The notes under the pieces are model-generated. The model worked only from the letters and a program-made list of their open reading frames with translations, was not told the origin of the DNA and ran no database searches. This document shows, piece by piece, positions 8,474 to 17,112 of a DNA stretch of 64,000 bases. Numbering within the stretch: position 1 is the stretch's first letter; every line of letters starts with the position of its first letter. This DNA is from UMGS1668 sp035447605. Its GTDB lineage: Bacteria > Bacillota > Clostridia > Oscillospirales > Ruminococcaceae. The stretch spans positions 132,479-196,478 of the forward strand of contig DAOTHJ010000002.1 in NCBI GenBank assembly GCA_035447605.1. The letters are read 5' to 3'. The position numbers were made by a program, and so were the translations under genes.

Positions 8474-9598
8474 TTGAAGAAGTTGGCGGCGGGATTTCTG
8501 TTTTTTCTGATCGTGCTCAATCTCCGCACGGCATCCTTTGCCGACTGCAGAGCTGCGGTGCTCATCGACGAAGCGAGCGGCAGAGTCTTTTTTGAGCAGG
8601 ATAAGGATGAAATTCTGCCGATGGCCAGCACCACCAAAATCATGACGGCCCTGCTGACGCTGGAAGAGGAAAACCTCGACCGGTATTTTGTGGTGAACAG
8701 CCGCGCGATTCAGGTGGAAGGTTCCTCAATGGGCCTGCAGGCGGGGGACCGGGTGACGCTGCGCGTTCTGGCGGCGGGGATGCTGCTTGCCTCCGGAAAC
8801 GATGCCGCGAATGCCGCTGCGGTCCGGATTGCCGGTTCCGTCGAGGCCTTCGCCGCGCGCATGAACCTCCGCGCAGCCGAGATCGGGATGACGAACACCC
8901 ACTTTGTCACGCCCTCCGGCCTCGACGACGAAGAGCACTATTCCACTGCTTACGATATGGCGCTGCTCGCCCGCGAGGCACTCAAAAATCCGGATTTTGC
9001 GGCGATCTGCTCACAGACGTCGATGCAGGTGCGCTATGGAAATCCGCCTTATGACCGGTGGCTGAGCAATCACAACCGCCTGTTGCGGCTTGTGGAGGGC
9101 GCGGACGGCGTCAAAACAGGCTTTACCAAGAAATCGGGCCGCTGTCTCGTCTCCTCTGCGGAGCAAAATGGCGTCTCGCTGATCTGTGTGACGCTTCACT
9201 GCTCGGACGACTGGAACTATCACAAAACGGTCTATGAGAAATACTTCGGCCTTCTGCGGGCGGAAGAGCTCTCTGGCCTTGTGGACGATATCCGGATCCC
9301 CGTCGCGGGTTCCGGCGTCTTTTCCGTGCGGTGTTCCGCCGGGCCGGTGACCGCCGCGCTGATGGAGGGCGAGCTTCAGAACATTGAAACGGCCGTGGAT
9401 TATGAGCCGTTTCTGTTTGCGCCGGTGGAGGCCGGAGAAAGGGTCGGGGAGGTTGTCTTTTTTCTGGATGGAAGGGAGCTTGCCCGTACGGAGATCACCG
9501 CAGTGGAAAACGCTCCGGCCCTGATCGAAAAACCGAGCTTTCCGGAGTGGATCCAGAAGCGTATAAAATCCCTGTTTCAGACCAAAAACAGCATATAA
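8474..9598 (+). CDS. D-alanyl-D-alanine carboxypeptidase, DacF type
   Basis: A 374-residue S11-family penicillin-binding protein that trims the terminal D-Ala from peptidoglycan stem peptides outside the membrane. The N-terminus is a signal peptide ending near ASFA. The catalytic motifs are STTK (Ser52, Lys55), SGN (Ser107-Asn109) and KTG (Lys214). A C-terminal beta domain follows. TTG 8474 is preferred because GGGTGAT lies 6 bases upstream; an in-frame GTG at 8468 is the alternative. Its place after GerW suggests a role in the spore cortex, by analogy with DacF, but this is inference. Confidence 0.9.
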   Translation: MKKLAAGFLFFLIVLNLRTASFADCRAAVLIDEASGRVFFEQDKDEILPMASTTKIMTALLTLEEENLDRYFVVNSRAIQVEGSSMGLQAGDRVTLRVLAAGMLLASGNDAANAAAVRIAGSVEAFAARMNLRAAEIGMTNTHFVTPSGLDDEEHYSTAYDMALLAREALKNPDFAAICSQTSMQVRYGNPPYDRWLSNHNRLLRLVEGADGVKTGFTKKSGRCLVSSAEQNGVSLICVTLHCSDDWNYHKTVYEKYFGLLRAEELSGLVDDIRIPVAGSGVFSVRCSAGPVTAALMEGELQNIETAVDYEPFLFAPVEAGERVGEVVFFLDGRELARTEITAVENAPALIEKPSFPEWIQKRIKSLFQTKNSI

Positions 9599-9804
9599 AA
9601 GCTTCGTTGAAGCAAGGGCGACTATAAAGTGCTGGTTCCCAGATGCTTTTTGGCGAAAGCGCAGCGGCCGTCGTATTTTTGCGGCCAATGGAATTTCTGT
9701 TTCAGGCAAAATAAAAAGAGAGACGTTTCCTGGATCCGGGTACCCGCGGTGCGGTTTTGCAGAGCGGGACCGGAATCAGGAAAAACGATAGATGGAGATC
9801 GCAC

Positions 9805-11001
9805 ATGAGGGATACGAGGATACAAAAAGCGCTTTCCGATGCGGGATATACCTCCCGTCGGAAAGCGGAGGAACTGATCGCCGCAGGCAAGGTGACGGTC
9901 AACGGCCATCCCGCCGAAATCGGCATGAAGGTGGATGTCAAAAAGGATCTGATCGCCGTGGACGGCCAGACCGTGCCGCTTGCGCAGGACGATAAGCTCT
10001 GGTATATTGCGCTCAATAAGCCCAGAGGCTTCGTCACGACGACCTCGGACGATCTGGGCAGAAAGTGCGTCACGGAGCTCGTGCAGGATATTCCGGCGCG
10101 GGTCTATCCGATCGGGCGTCTGGACCGCGTCAGCGAGGGCCTGCTGCTCTTTACAAACGACGGCGACTTTGCCAACGAGATCATGCGCCCGCGCAGCCAG
10201 GTGACCAAGACCTACAGGGTGACCGTGCGCGGGGAAGTGAAGGAGGAGAGCTTGATCCAGCTCTGCGAGGGCGTGGAGATCGACTCGGGAATGACCCTTC
10301 CGGCGCAGGTTACGGTGCTGGAAAAGATGCCGGAGCGCTCGGTACTTCAGTTTGTCATCAGCGAGGGAAAAAACCGGGAGATCCGCAAGATGTGCGAGGC
10401 GGTCGGGCTTGAGGTTATCCGCCTCAAACGCACCGCAATCGGCGCGGTGAAGCTCGGCATGCTTCCGATCGGAAAGTGGAGGGAGCTCACGAAAGAGGAA
10501 CTGACCGGCCTTCGCGCGATCGCCAAGAAAGGGGAGGCCGCCACCCACCAGAAGGAGATGGAGAGCGCCGCCAGGCAAAAGCATCTTTCCGGAAAAGCGA
10601 CCCGCCCATCAGGAAAGGCCGCGGCGGAATCTCCGACCGGCAAGGGAGGGTTCTCTTCCCGTCAGCCGGAAAAAGACGGACGTTGGACGGATAAAAAAGA
10701 GTCCCGTCCCGGAAAGTTTGAGCATCGACCGGAAAAGACGGCTCACGGGGATCAAACACCTGCCCGTACCGCCGGAAAGCCGTTCCATACGGAGGAAAAA
10801 CCTGCCCGTCAGAACGGAAAGCCTGAGTATCGACCGGAAAAACCGACGCACGGTTCGGAGAGGCCGGCCGGCAAAACCGGAGCGCCGGCCCACAGACCGG
10901 AAGGGCAGACCGGGGCATCCGGAGCGAAGGAACGCCGCTCCGCGAAACCGGCTTACAGGCCGGATAAGCCCGACCGCAGGCCCGAAAAACCGAAGAAGTA
11001 A
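9805..11001 (+). CDS. rluB: pseudouridine synthase, RluB/RsuA family, with basic tail
   Basis: A 398-residue enzyme. Residues 1-50 are an S4 RNA-binding domain (RIQKALSDAGYTSRRKAEELI). The catalytic domain carries GRLDRVSEGLLLF with Asp107, the residue expected to attack uridine, and EGKNREIRKM. The family normally ends near residue 240. Here about 150 further residues form a Lys/Arg/Pro/Gly-rich tail with loose RPEKPxxG repeats. It probably modifies 23S rRNA (RluB position), though 16S or another site is possible. ATG 9805 has GGAGA 6 bases upstream. Confidence 0.9.
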   Translation: MRDTRIQKALSDAGYTSRRKAEELIAAGKVTVNGHPAEIGMKVDVKKDLIAVDGQTVPLAQDDKLWYIALNKPRGFVTTTSDDLGRKCVTELVQDIPARVYPIGRLDRVSEGLLLFTNDGDFANEIMRPRSQVTKTYRVTVRGEVKEESLIQLCEGVEIDSGMTLPAQVTVLEKMPERSVLQFVISEGKNREIRKMCEAVGLEVIRLKRTAIGAVKLGMLPIGKWRELTKEELTGLRAIAKKGEAATHQKEMESAARQKHLSGKATRPSGKAAAESPTGKGGFSSRQPEKDGRWTDKKESRPGKFEHRPEKTAHGDQTPARTAGKPFHTEEKPARQNGKPEYRPEKPTHGSERPAGKTGAPAHRPEGQTGASGAKERRSAKPAYRPDKPDRRPEKPKK

Positions 11002-11002
11002 T

Positions 11003-11041
11003 AAAAAATCCCCCGGCTCCGCATTTTGTGCGGAACCGGGG
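11003..11041. terminator. strong hairpin after rluB
   Basis: A 13-bp stem with one mismatch (CCCCGGCTCCGCA with TGCGGAACCGGGG) has an A-run on its left. It would terminate leftward transcription, and it precedes a second, rightward terminator. Confidence 0.6.
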
Positions 11042-11047
11042 ATTCGG

Positions 11048-11080
11048 GACGCCGCGAGAAACCTCGCAGGCGTCTTTTTT
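11048..11080 (+). terminator. terminator of rluB
   Basis: GACGCC-GCGAG pairs with CTCGC-AGGCGTC and is followed by six T. Confidence 0.85.
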
Positions 11081-11146
11081 ATGCCGGGCTGTACAGGATG
11101 ACGCCTCGCTCCGTACGCTTTTCACAGAGCGGGATGTTCTTACAAA

Positions 11147-11176
11147 GAAAAAAGCCCGGACTCTTTGAGCCCGGGC
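11147..11176 (-). terminator. terminator of secG
   Basis: On the minus strand GCCCGGGCTC and GAGTCCGGGC form a stem with one mismatch, followed by TTTTTT. It lies 17 bases after the secG stop. Confidence 0.85.
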
Positions 11177-11192
11177 AGGAAATTCGATGCTG

Positions 11193-11435
11193 TTACAGAT
11201 AAATGGAAACGGCGTAGGTGGCGATGGTCAGGACGAAGAAAACTCCGGCGAGAACCTTCGTGTAGCGCACCAACTTGGCCTCCGTGGAGCGGTTGCCGTC
11301 TTTGCTGAAATAAGTATCCTGGCCGCCCAATGCGGAGATGCCGCTCTTTTTGCTCCCCTGAAGCAGGATCGCGATGGTGATGAGAATACAGGTAAGAATA
11401 AGAAGAATACTTCCGATTATTTCAAACGTAGTCAT
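11193..11435 (-). CDS. secG: preprotein translocase subunit SecG
   Basis: An 80-residue SecG, the small two-helix subunit of the SecYEG channel. It has two hydrophobic segments (IIGSILLILTCILITIAILLQ and VLAGVFFVLTIATYAVSIYL). The conserved loop LLQGSKKSGISALGG with a shortened GGQDTYF lies between them. ATG 11435 is chosen because GGAGGT lies 7 bases upstream; the frame extends 7 codons further without a site. It is transcribed alone. Confidence 0.93.
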   Translation of the reverse strand: MTTFEIIGSILLILTCILITIAILLQGSKKSGISALGGQDTYFSKDGNRSTEAKLVRYTKVLAGVFFVLTIATYAVSIYL

Positions 11436-11633
11436 TATTTGACCTCCAAACAGCAAGATAGCTTTACTATAATAGCACAGTCGTCCGTGGTTTGCAAGGG
11501 GATTCTTCTTCGATCATGGAAGAAAAATGGCGAAATCTCCCTTGTATAGCCGTTCCGTTCCTGCGCAAAATGTGGATGTCGGCCAAAGAACGAAAAACTG
11601 CGTTTGCCTTTGGAACAGTTTCACAGCGGCCGA

Positions 11634-11664
11634 TAAAAACGGGTGCTCTTGTGCATCCGTTTTT
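11634..11664 (-). terminator. terminator after the small membrane protein gene
   Basis: A hairpin with CGGATGC/GCACCCG-type arms on the minus strand is followed by TTTTTA. The T-run on the other side makes it possibly bidirectional. Confidence 0.75.
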
Positions 11665-11955
11665 TTATACGAAATCCGGGACGTCCTCGATGTCGAATTC
11701 GCGGAAGCTGTCCTCATAGTCGCCGGTCAGCATATCCCGGATCATGCCTCTGCGGGGATAGATGACCTTGAAGGTGGAGAAAAGAGCGACGCCGAGCACA
11801 AACGGCCAGATGAATTTCGCAATCTTTTTGCTGGAGATGCCGAGCAGAAATCCAAAAGCGAGGCAGGCAATCTTCAGAAAAAGAAAATCCATCGGGTCAA
11901 AATCGGCGGCGATGTCGGAAGCGCGGTCAAACCAGAGTCGGAAAAAAGTACGCAT
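11665..11955 (-). CDS. small membrane protein of unknown function
   Basis: A 96-residue protein I do not recognise. It has two hydrophobic segments (FLFLKIACLAFGFLLGI and KFIWPFVLGVALFSTFKVIY) joined by a short basic loop. The C-terminus is acidic, ending EFDIEDVPDFV. ATG 11955 has AAGGAGC 9 bases upstream. The gene starts 15 bases after the topoisomerase stop and is probably co-transcribed with it. The start placement and a terminator right after the stop support a real gene. Confidence 0.7.
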   Translation of the reverse strand: MRTFFRLWFDRASDIAADFDPMDFLFLKIACLAFGFLLGISSKKIAKFIWPFVLGVALFSTFKVIYPRRGMIRDMLTGDYEDSFREFDIEDVPDFV

Positions 11956-11969
11956 GGAAACAGCTCCTT

Positions 11970-14231
11970 TCATTGATCGGAAATAGTATCGTTTATCAGA
12001 CTGATTTGCTGAAAGGTATCGCCTTCTTTGGGAATTGCACCGGCGGCGGGGAGATTCCGCGTGCGGAAGCGGTGCGCGTTTTCCAGCATGGTTTCGCTGA
12101 AAAGGCGGACGTTTTCCAAAATGACGTTCTTTTTGAGCGTCATGGCGGCCACGCCCTGCGTATCTCTCGAGGCCTTTGCGGGGATGGCGCCGGAGTGAAT
12201 AAGCAAGAGCCTTCCGGCGCTGGAACGGAGCAGGAATTCCCGGTCCTCTCCGATGCAGAAACAGGCGGTCAGCGGGGATTTGTCGCAGTAGGCGCCAACC
12301 AGACGCTTCCGCTTTGTTTTCGTCTCGTAGGAGGAGATCGGAACCTTTGCCGCTTTTCCGTTCTCATAGAAAAATACCATATAAGCGGCCTGTTCGTCAA
12401 GTACCGTCATGCTGACCGCGTTTTCTCCTTCGTCGAAGCCGAGCTTTGCCGGGATATAATCACCCATTACGCTGGCCTTTGTGTCGTCGAAATCGGCGGC
12501 GCAGGCCTTGTAGACCTGTGCTTTGTCGCTGAAAAACAACAGATTCACGGAGTTGCGGGATTCGGTGATGGAAAGAACCTCGTCGCCCTCCTTGAGCTTC
12601 TGCTCGCCGGACATGCGCAGCGACTGCGGCGTGATCTTTTTGAAATAACCTTCTCTTGTAAAGAATAGTGTGACCGGATAATCTGAAACCGATTCCTCTT
12701 CCGGGGCTTCAGGCTCTTCCGTTACATAAGAAATTTCACTGCGGCGCGGCTGGCCGTATTTTTTGCTGACCTCTTTCAGTTCATCGACGATGATCTGGTC
12801 GATTTTTTTCGGGTCGGCGAGAATTCCTTCAAGCTCGGTGATCTCTTTTACGAGATCGGCGATGTCGGCGGTGCGCTTGAGGATGTATTCCCGGTTCAGA
12901 TGGCGCAGCTTGATCTCCGCCACATAGTCCGCCTGAATTTGGTCGATGCCGAAGCCGATCATCAGGTTCGGCACGACCTCGATCTCACTCTCCGTCTCAC
13001 GGACGATCCGAATGGCTTTGTCGATGTCGAGCAGAATCTTTTCAAGGCCGCGGAGCAGGTGCAGTTTATCCTTTTTTACGCCAAGGTCGAAATAGACCCT
13101 GCGCTTGACGCATTCCTCCCGGAAAGCCACCCATTCGAGCAGCAAGTCGCGCACGCCGAGTACCTTCGGGAAGCCGGCGATCAGTACGTTGAAGTTGGCC
13201 GCGAAGGGATCCTCCAGCGGCGTCATGCGAAAGAGCTTCTGCATCAGCGCATCCGGGTCGGCGCCGCGTTTAATGTCGATGGCGAGCTTCAGGCCGGAGA
13301 GATCGGTCTCGTCCCGGATGTCGGAAATCTCGGTAATCTTCCGGGATTTTACCAGATCGACGATCTTATCCATGATCGCCTCGACGGTCGTGGTGGCCGG
13401 GATCTCGATCACTTCTATTGTATGACTTTTCTCGTCATAACGATATTTGGAGCGGACCCGGATGGAACCGCGCCCGGTCTCATAGATCTTTTCCAGCTCG
13501 TCATGGTCGAAGAGGATGATGCCGCCGCCCGCGAAATCCGGCGCCGGCAGGGTGGAAAAGAGGTCGTGCTTTGGGTTCTTAATCAGGTGGATGGCGGTTT
13601 CGCAGACCTCAGAGAGGCGAAAGGGGCAGATCTGAGAGGCCATGCCGACCGCGATGCCGACGTTGAAATTGACGAGCACCGACGGGAATGTGACCGGCAG
13701 CAGGGAAGGCTCTTTGAGCGTATTGTCGTAGTTGTCGACGAAATCGACCGTATCCTTGTCGATATCCCGGAAGAGCTCGGTGGAGATCTTGTCCAGCCTC
13801 GCCTCCGTATAGCGGGAGGCGGCGCAGACCATGTTTCTGGAATAGGCCTTGCCGAAGTTGCCCTTGGAATCCACCCACGGATGGAGCAGCGCGCCGTAGC
13901 CTCTGGACATGCGGACCATTGTGTCGTAGATCGCCGCGTCGCCGTGCGGATTGAGCTTCATGGTCTGGCCGACGATGTTGGCGGATTTTGTCCGTTCGCC
14001 GCCGAGCAGCCCCATCTTATACATCGTATAGAGCAGCTTGCGGTGGCTGGGCTTGAAGCCGTCGATCTCCGGAATGGCGCGGCTGACGATGACGCTCATC
14101 GCGTAGGGCATATAGTTGACTTCCAGCGCGTCGACGATCGGCTGATCCCGCACAACGCCGGCGTTCTCAAAGGGCGCGGCCTTTATTGAGTTTTTTGGGA
14201 TTTCCGGTTCTTTCTTCTTTCTGGCAGCCAT
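11970..14231 (-). CDS. type IIA topoisomerase subunit A (ParC/GyrA-like)
   Basis: A 753-residue DNA-breaking subunit. The N-terminal winged-helix region carries GFKPSHRKLLYTMYKMGL. The active-site Tyr is in CAASRYTEARL. A C-terminal beta domain has degenerate repeats (VTLFFTREGYFKKI, DEVLSITESRNSVNLLFFS). This divergent A subunit is typical of Clostridia and functions with a separate B subunit, which is not next to it here. In the quinolone-contact helix the sequence is HGDAAIYD, with Ala where GyrA Ser83 would be and the Asp kept. rlmH lies 20 bases upstream. Confidence 0.9.
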   Translation of the reverse strand: MAARKKKEPEIPKNSIKAAPFENAGVVRDQPIVDALEVNYMPYAMSVIVSRAIPEIDGFKPSHRKLLYTMYKMGLLGGERTKSANIVGQTMKLNPHGDAAIYDTMVRMSRGYGALLHPWVDSKGNFGKAYSRNMVCAASRYTEARLDKISTELFRDIDKDTVDFVDNYDNTLKEPSLLPVTFPSVLVNFNVGIAVGMASQICPFRLSEVCETAIHLIKNPKHDLFSTLPAPDFAGGGIILFDHDELEKIYETGRGSIRVRSKYRYDEKSHTIEVIEIPATTTVEAIMDKIVDLVKSRKITEISDIRDETDLSGLKLAIDIKRGADPDALMQKLFRMTPLEDPFAANFNVLIAGFPKVLGVRDLLLEWVAFREECVKRRVYFDLGVKKDKLHLLRGLEKILLDIDKAIRIVRETESEIEVVPNLMIGFGIDQIQADYVAEIKLRHLNREYILKRTADIADLVKEITELEGILADPKKIDQIIVDELKEVSKKYGQPRRSEISYVTEEPEAPEEESVSDYPVTLFFTREGYFKKITPQSLRMSGEQKLKEGDEVLSITESRNSVNLLFFSDKAQVYKACAADFDDTKASVMGDYIPAKLGFDEGENAVSMTVLDEQAAYMVFFYENGKAAKVPISSYETKTKRKRLVGAYCDKSPLTACFCIGEDREFLLRSSAGRLLLIHSGAIPAKASRDTQGVAAMTLKKNVILENVRLFSETMLENAHRFRTRNLPAAGAIPKEGDTFQQISLINDTISDQ

Positions 14232-14251
14232 GTTTCTCCTCGATGTTTTGC

Positions 14252-14737
14252 TTATTTATGATATTTGCCGCCGGCCCGGATCTGAAAGGCCCGGTAGATC
14301 TGTTCCAGCAGCAGAATTCTCGAAATCTGGTGGGTAAACGTCATGCGGGAGAGCGAAAGCCTAAGCGCCGCTCGGCTCTTGACCGCCTCCGAGAGGCCGT
14401 AGGAGCCTCCGATGACGAAACAGAGCTCGCTCCCGGCCTCATCCGCCATCACGGCGGAAAGTTTGTCGGAGAACGCCTCCGAGGAGAAGGTATCCCCCTC
14501 GATGCACATCGCGGCGACGACGGCGTTCTTGGCAAGTTTTGCGGAGAGACGTACGCCTTCCGCCTCGATCACGTGTGAAATTTCGGCGGGGGAGGGGTCG
14601 TCTGGCAGGCGCTCCTCCGGTACCTCGACGATCTTGAGGTTGCAGAAGGCGGAGAGCCTTTTTTCATATTCCGCGCAGGCCTCCCGCAGGTATTTTTCCT
14701 TAAGGTTGCCGACGCAGAGGATCGTAATGGTTCTCAT
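14252..14737 (-). CDS. rlmH: 23S rRNA pseudouridine-1915 N3-methyltransferase
   Basis: A 161-residue SPOUT-fold methyltransferase that uses S-adenosylmethionine to methylate pseudouridine 1915 of 23S rRNA. The knot region LCFVIGGSYGLSEAVK and the C-terminal MTFTHQISRILLLEQIYRAFQI are diagnostic. Length is exactly that of the family. It sits between the WalJ-like gene and the topoisomerase gene. Finding RlmH beside WalJ/YycJ is common in Firmicutes. Confidence 0.96.
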   Translation of the reverse strand: MRTITILCVGNLKEKYLREACAEYEKRLSAFCNLKIVEVPEERLPDDPSPAEISHVIEAEGVRLSAKLAKNAVVAAMCIEGDTFSSEAFSDKLSAVMADEAGSELCFVIGGSYGLSEAVKSRAALRLSLSRMTFTHQISRILLLEQIYRAFQIRAGGKYHK

Positions 14738-14845
14738 CGCTTTCTTCCCTTGTTGGTATACTTGAATTTTTCGGCGGCGCCGGTCAGCGGATTGCTGGCA
14801 TCGCCGCCATCCCGACAGCCTTTTGATGTCCGGCCCCGGCGGGGG

Positions 14846-15637
14846 TTACAGCAGCACCGTCTCCGAGGCGCAGCTTCTTGGCGCCGCAAAGATCGTGTAA
14901 TCCTTCTCCTGCATGATGCCCGCCATCGAAAGCTCGGAGACGGAGGTCTGAAGGGCGAGATCCGGGTAGTTGTTTTCTTTGCTCAGGTGGGCGAGCACGA
15001 TCCGCGTCGTGCCGCTTCTCACAAGATCGGGAAGCGCGGAGGCACAGTCCGTGTTGGAAAGATGCCCCTGCGGCCCTTCGATGCGCCTTTTAAGCGGATA
15101 GGGGTAGCGGCCGTTGAGCAGCATCATCAGGTCATAGTTGGATTCCATGAGGACGAGGTCGCTCTTCGGCAGATGTTCCAGCGCCCCTTCCGTGAGGTAT
15201 CCGGTGTCGGTGCAGATCGTGATCTTCCGTTCCTCCGCTGTGGCGATGCTGAAGCCGAGGCTGCCGACGCTGTCGTGGGAGGTGCGGAAAGGCGTGACCA
15301 TCATCCCGGCGGCGAGAAAACCGTTTTCATCGGCCGGGCGCAGGTCCGTCCCCGGGGGAACATAGTCCCTTTCGGCGAGAAAGTCCAGCACCTTCTCCGA
15401 GGCATAGACCGGAAGATGATATTTTTTCAGGAAATTCTCGAGCCCGCGGATATGGTCGATATGCTCGTGCGTGATCAGCATACCGGAGAGGGAGCCGGGA
15501 TCGACGCCTTTCTCCATCAAAGCGGAGAGAATGGAGCGGCAGCTGATGCCGCAGTCGATCAGGACGCCGGTGTTGCCGGAGCCAAGATAATAGCAGTTTC
15601 CCGAACTGGAGCTCGCAACCGTGAAAAATTTTGCCAT
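14846..15637 (-). CDS. MBL-fold metallohydrolase, WalJ/YycJ type
   Basis: A 263-residue metallo-beta-lactamase-fold hydrolase of the YycJ/WalJ group. The metal motif THEHIDH places His57, His59, Asp61 and His62. The N-terminus FTVASSSSGNCYYLG is the family signature, and further ligands appear in VLMESNYD and RIVLAHLSKENN. The Bacillus homologue is a 5'-3' DNA exonuclease implicated in mismatch repair, in an operon with WalRK. No WalRK genes are present here. GGAGGTC precedes the ATG. Confidence 0.9.
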   Translation of the reverse strand: MAKFFTVASSSSGNCYYLGSGNTGVLIDCGISCRSILSALMEKGVDPGSLSGMLITHEHIDHIRGLENFLKKYHLPVYASEKVLDFLAERDYVPPGTDLRPADENGFLAAGMMVTPFRTSHDSVGSLGFSIATAEERKITICTDTGYLTEGALEHLPKSDLVLMESNYDLMMLLNGRYPYPLKRRIEGPQGHLSNTDCASALPDLVRSGTTRIVLAHLSKENNYPDLALQTSVSELSMAGIMQEKDYTIFAAPRSCASETVLL

Positions 15638-15654
15638 TTGACCTCCGAATAAGA

Positions 15655-15690
15655 AGAAACGGAGCTGCTTTTGGAAGAAAAACGCTCCGT
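15655..15690 (-). terminator. possible terminator of murA
   Basis: Arms ACGGAGC and GCTCCGT pair around an 18-base loop just after the murA stop. The following T-tract on the minus strand is interrupted. Confidence 0.45.
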
Positions 15691-15698
15691 GTATTTTG

Positions 15699-16973
15699 TC
15701 AGCATGAGCAGTCCGGCATGGAGACCCGTTCGATGTCGGCGCCGAGGCTGCGGAGTTTTTCCACCAGATTGGTATAGCCCCGCTCGATATGATGGATCTC
15801 CTCGATCTCCGTCCGGCCGTTTGCGGAAAGCCCGGCGATCACCAGAGCGGCGCCGGCGCGCAGATCGGCCGCCCGCACCGAAGCGCCGGACAGAGCCGGC
15901 ACGCCCTGCACCACCGCGACTTTTCCGTCGACGGAGATCGAAGCGCCCATCCGGCAGAGCTCGGAGATATATTTGAAACGGTTATCCCAGACGCCCTCGG
16001 TGACGATGCTGGTGCCCTCCGCAAGGGAAAGGAACGTCGTCATCTGGGGCTGCATATCGGTCGGGAATCCGGGGTAGGGCATCGTCTTGACGTTGACGTG
16101 CTGGAAAGAGTCCGCCTCGCCGGAGACACGGATCGCATCGTCGTACTCCACGACGGAGACGCCCGTTTTGACCAGTTTCTCCGTGATGGCCTCCATATGC
16201 TTCGGAATGACGTTCCGGATCAGGACGTTGCCCTTGGTGGCGGCGGCGGCGACCATATAGGTGCCGGCCTCGATCTGATCCGGGATGATGGAATAATTTG
16301 TGCCGTGCAGCTGCTCCGCGCCGTGGATTTTGATGACGTCGGTGCCGGCGCCGCGGATATCCGCGCCGAGGGAGTTGAGAAAGTTTGCAAGGTCGACAAT
16401 ATGCGGCTCCTTTGCCACGTTTTCGAGGATCGTCAGGCCCTTTGCCCTTACGGCGGCGAGCATGACGTTGATCGTCGCGCCGACGGAGACGACGTCAAAA
16501 TAGATGTGGTTACCCACCGGGTTATCGGCCTTGATGCTGACAAAGCCGTGCCCGATGTTGACGGTTGCGCCCAGAGCCTCGAATCCCTTGATGTGCTGAT
16601 CGATCGGTCGGACGCCAAGATCGCATCCGCCGGGCAGAGGCACATCCGCCTCGCCGAACCGCCCCATCAGCGCACCAAGAAAATAGTAGGAGGCCCGAAG
16701 CTGACGGGCGAGATCTTCCGGCACTTTGTGGGAGGAAAGGTCGCTGGTATCGATAAAGACAGAGGTGCCGCTGACCGGACGGACCGTTGCGCCCATTTTG
16801 GTCAGAATCTCAAAGAGATGGCCGACATCGCTGATCTCGGGAATATTTTCGAGGAGACAGGGGCCCTGCGCAAGAATGGTTGCCGGGATAATGGCGACAG
16901 CGGCATTTTTGGCCCCGCTTACGGTGACTTCGCCGTAAAGCGGTTTGCCGCCGTTGATAACATATTTATCCAA
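15699..16973 (-). CDS. murA: UDP-N-acetylglucosamine 1-carboxyvinyltransferase
   Basis: A 424-residue enzyme for the first committed step of peptidoglycan synthesis, adding enolpyruvate from PEP to UDP-GlcNAc in the cytoplasm. SGAKNA gives the conserved Lys22 and Asn23. LPGGCDLGVRPIDQH carries Cys117, the residue attacked by fosfomycin, so the target is of the normal sensitive type. The length is standard. The start ATG has AGGGGAA upstream. Confidence 0.97.
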   Translation of the reverse strand: MDKYVINGGKPLYGEVTVSGAKNAAVAIIPATILAQGPCLLENIPEISDVGHLFEILTKMGATVRPVSGTSVFIDTSDLSSHKVPEDLARQLRASYYFLGALMGRFGEADVPLPGGCDLGVRPIDQHIKGFEALGATVNIGHGFVSIKADNPVGNHIYFDVVSVGATINVMLAAVRAKGLTILENVAKEPHIVDLANFLNSLGADIRGAGTDVIKIHGAEQLHGTNYSIIPDQIEAGTYMVAAAATKGNVLIRNVIPKHMEAITEKLVKTGVSVVEYDDAIRVSGEADSFQHVNVKTMPYPGFPTDMQPQMTTFLSLAEGTSIVTEGVWDNRFKYISELCRMGASISVDGKVAVVQGVPALSGASVRAADLRAGAALVIAGLSANGRTEIEEIHHIERGYTNLVEKLRSLGADIERVSMPDCSC

Positions 16974-17070
16974 TGTTTCTGTTCCCCTTCGCGATTCACA
17001 ATTACAATTATTATATCATATGAAAGATAAAAAGAAAAGGTATTTCCGGAGAATCATGCCCTTTTCAAAG

Positions 17071-17105
17071 AAAAAGCGGGCGGCTGAATCGGCCGTCCGC
17101 TTTTT
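17071..17105 (-). terminator. terminator of the M23 peptidase gene
   Basis: On the minus strand AGCGGACGGCC and GGCCGCCCGCT-like arms form a long stem followed by TTTTTC. The A/T runs on both sides suggest bidirectional action. Confidence 0.85.
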
Positions 17106-17112
17106 CGGACCA

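Noticed and set aside
10555..11001. CRISPR-like or tandem DNA repeats in the rluB tail
   Set aside because: The repeats are loose, in frame and of low complexity, which fits a protein tail rather than an array.
12900..14189. A 429-codon frame opposite the topoisomerase gene
   Set aside because: It is a codon-bias shadow in GC-rich DNA, with no family resemblance and no ribosome-binding site, and the opposite strand encodes a clear enzyme.
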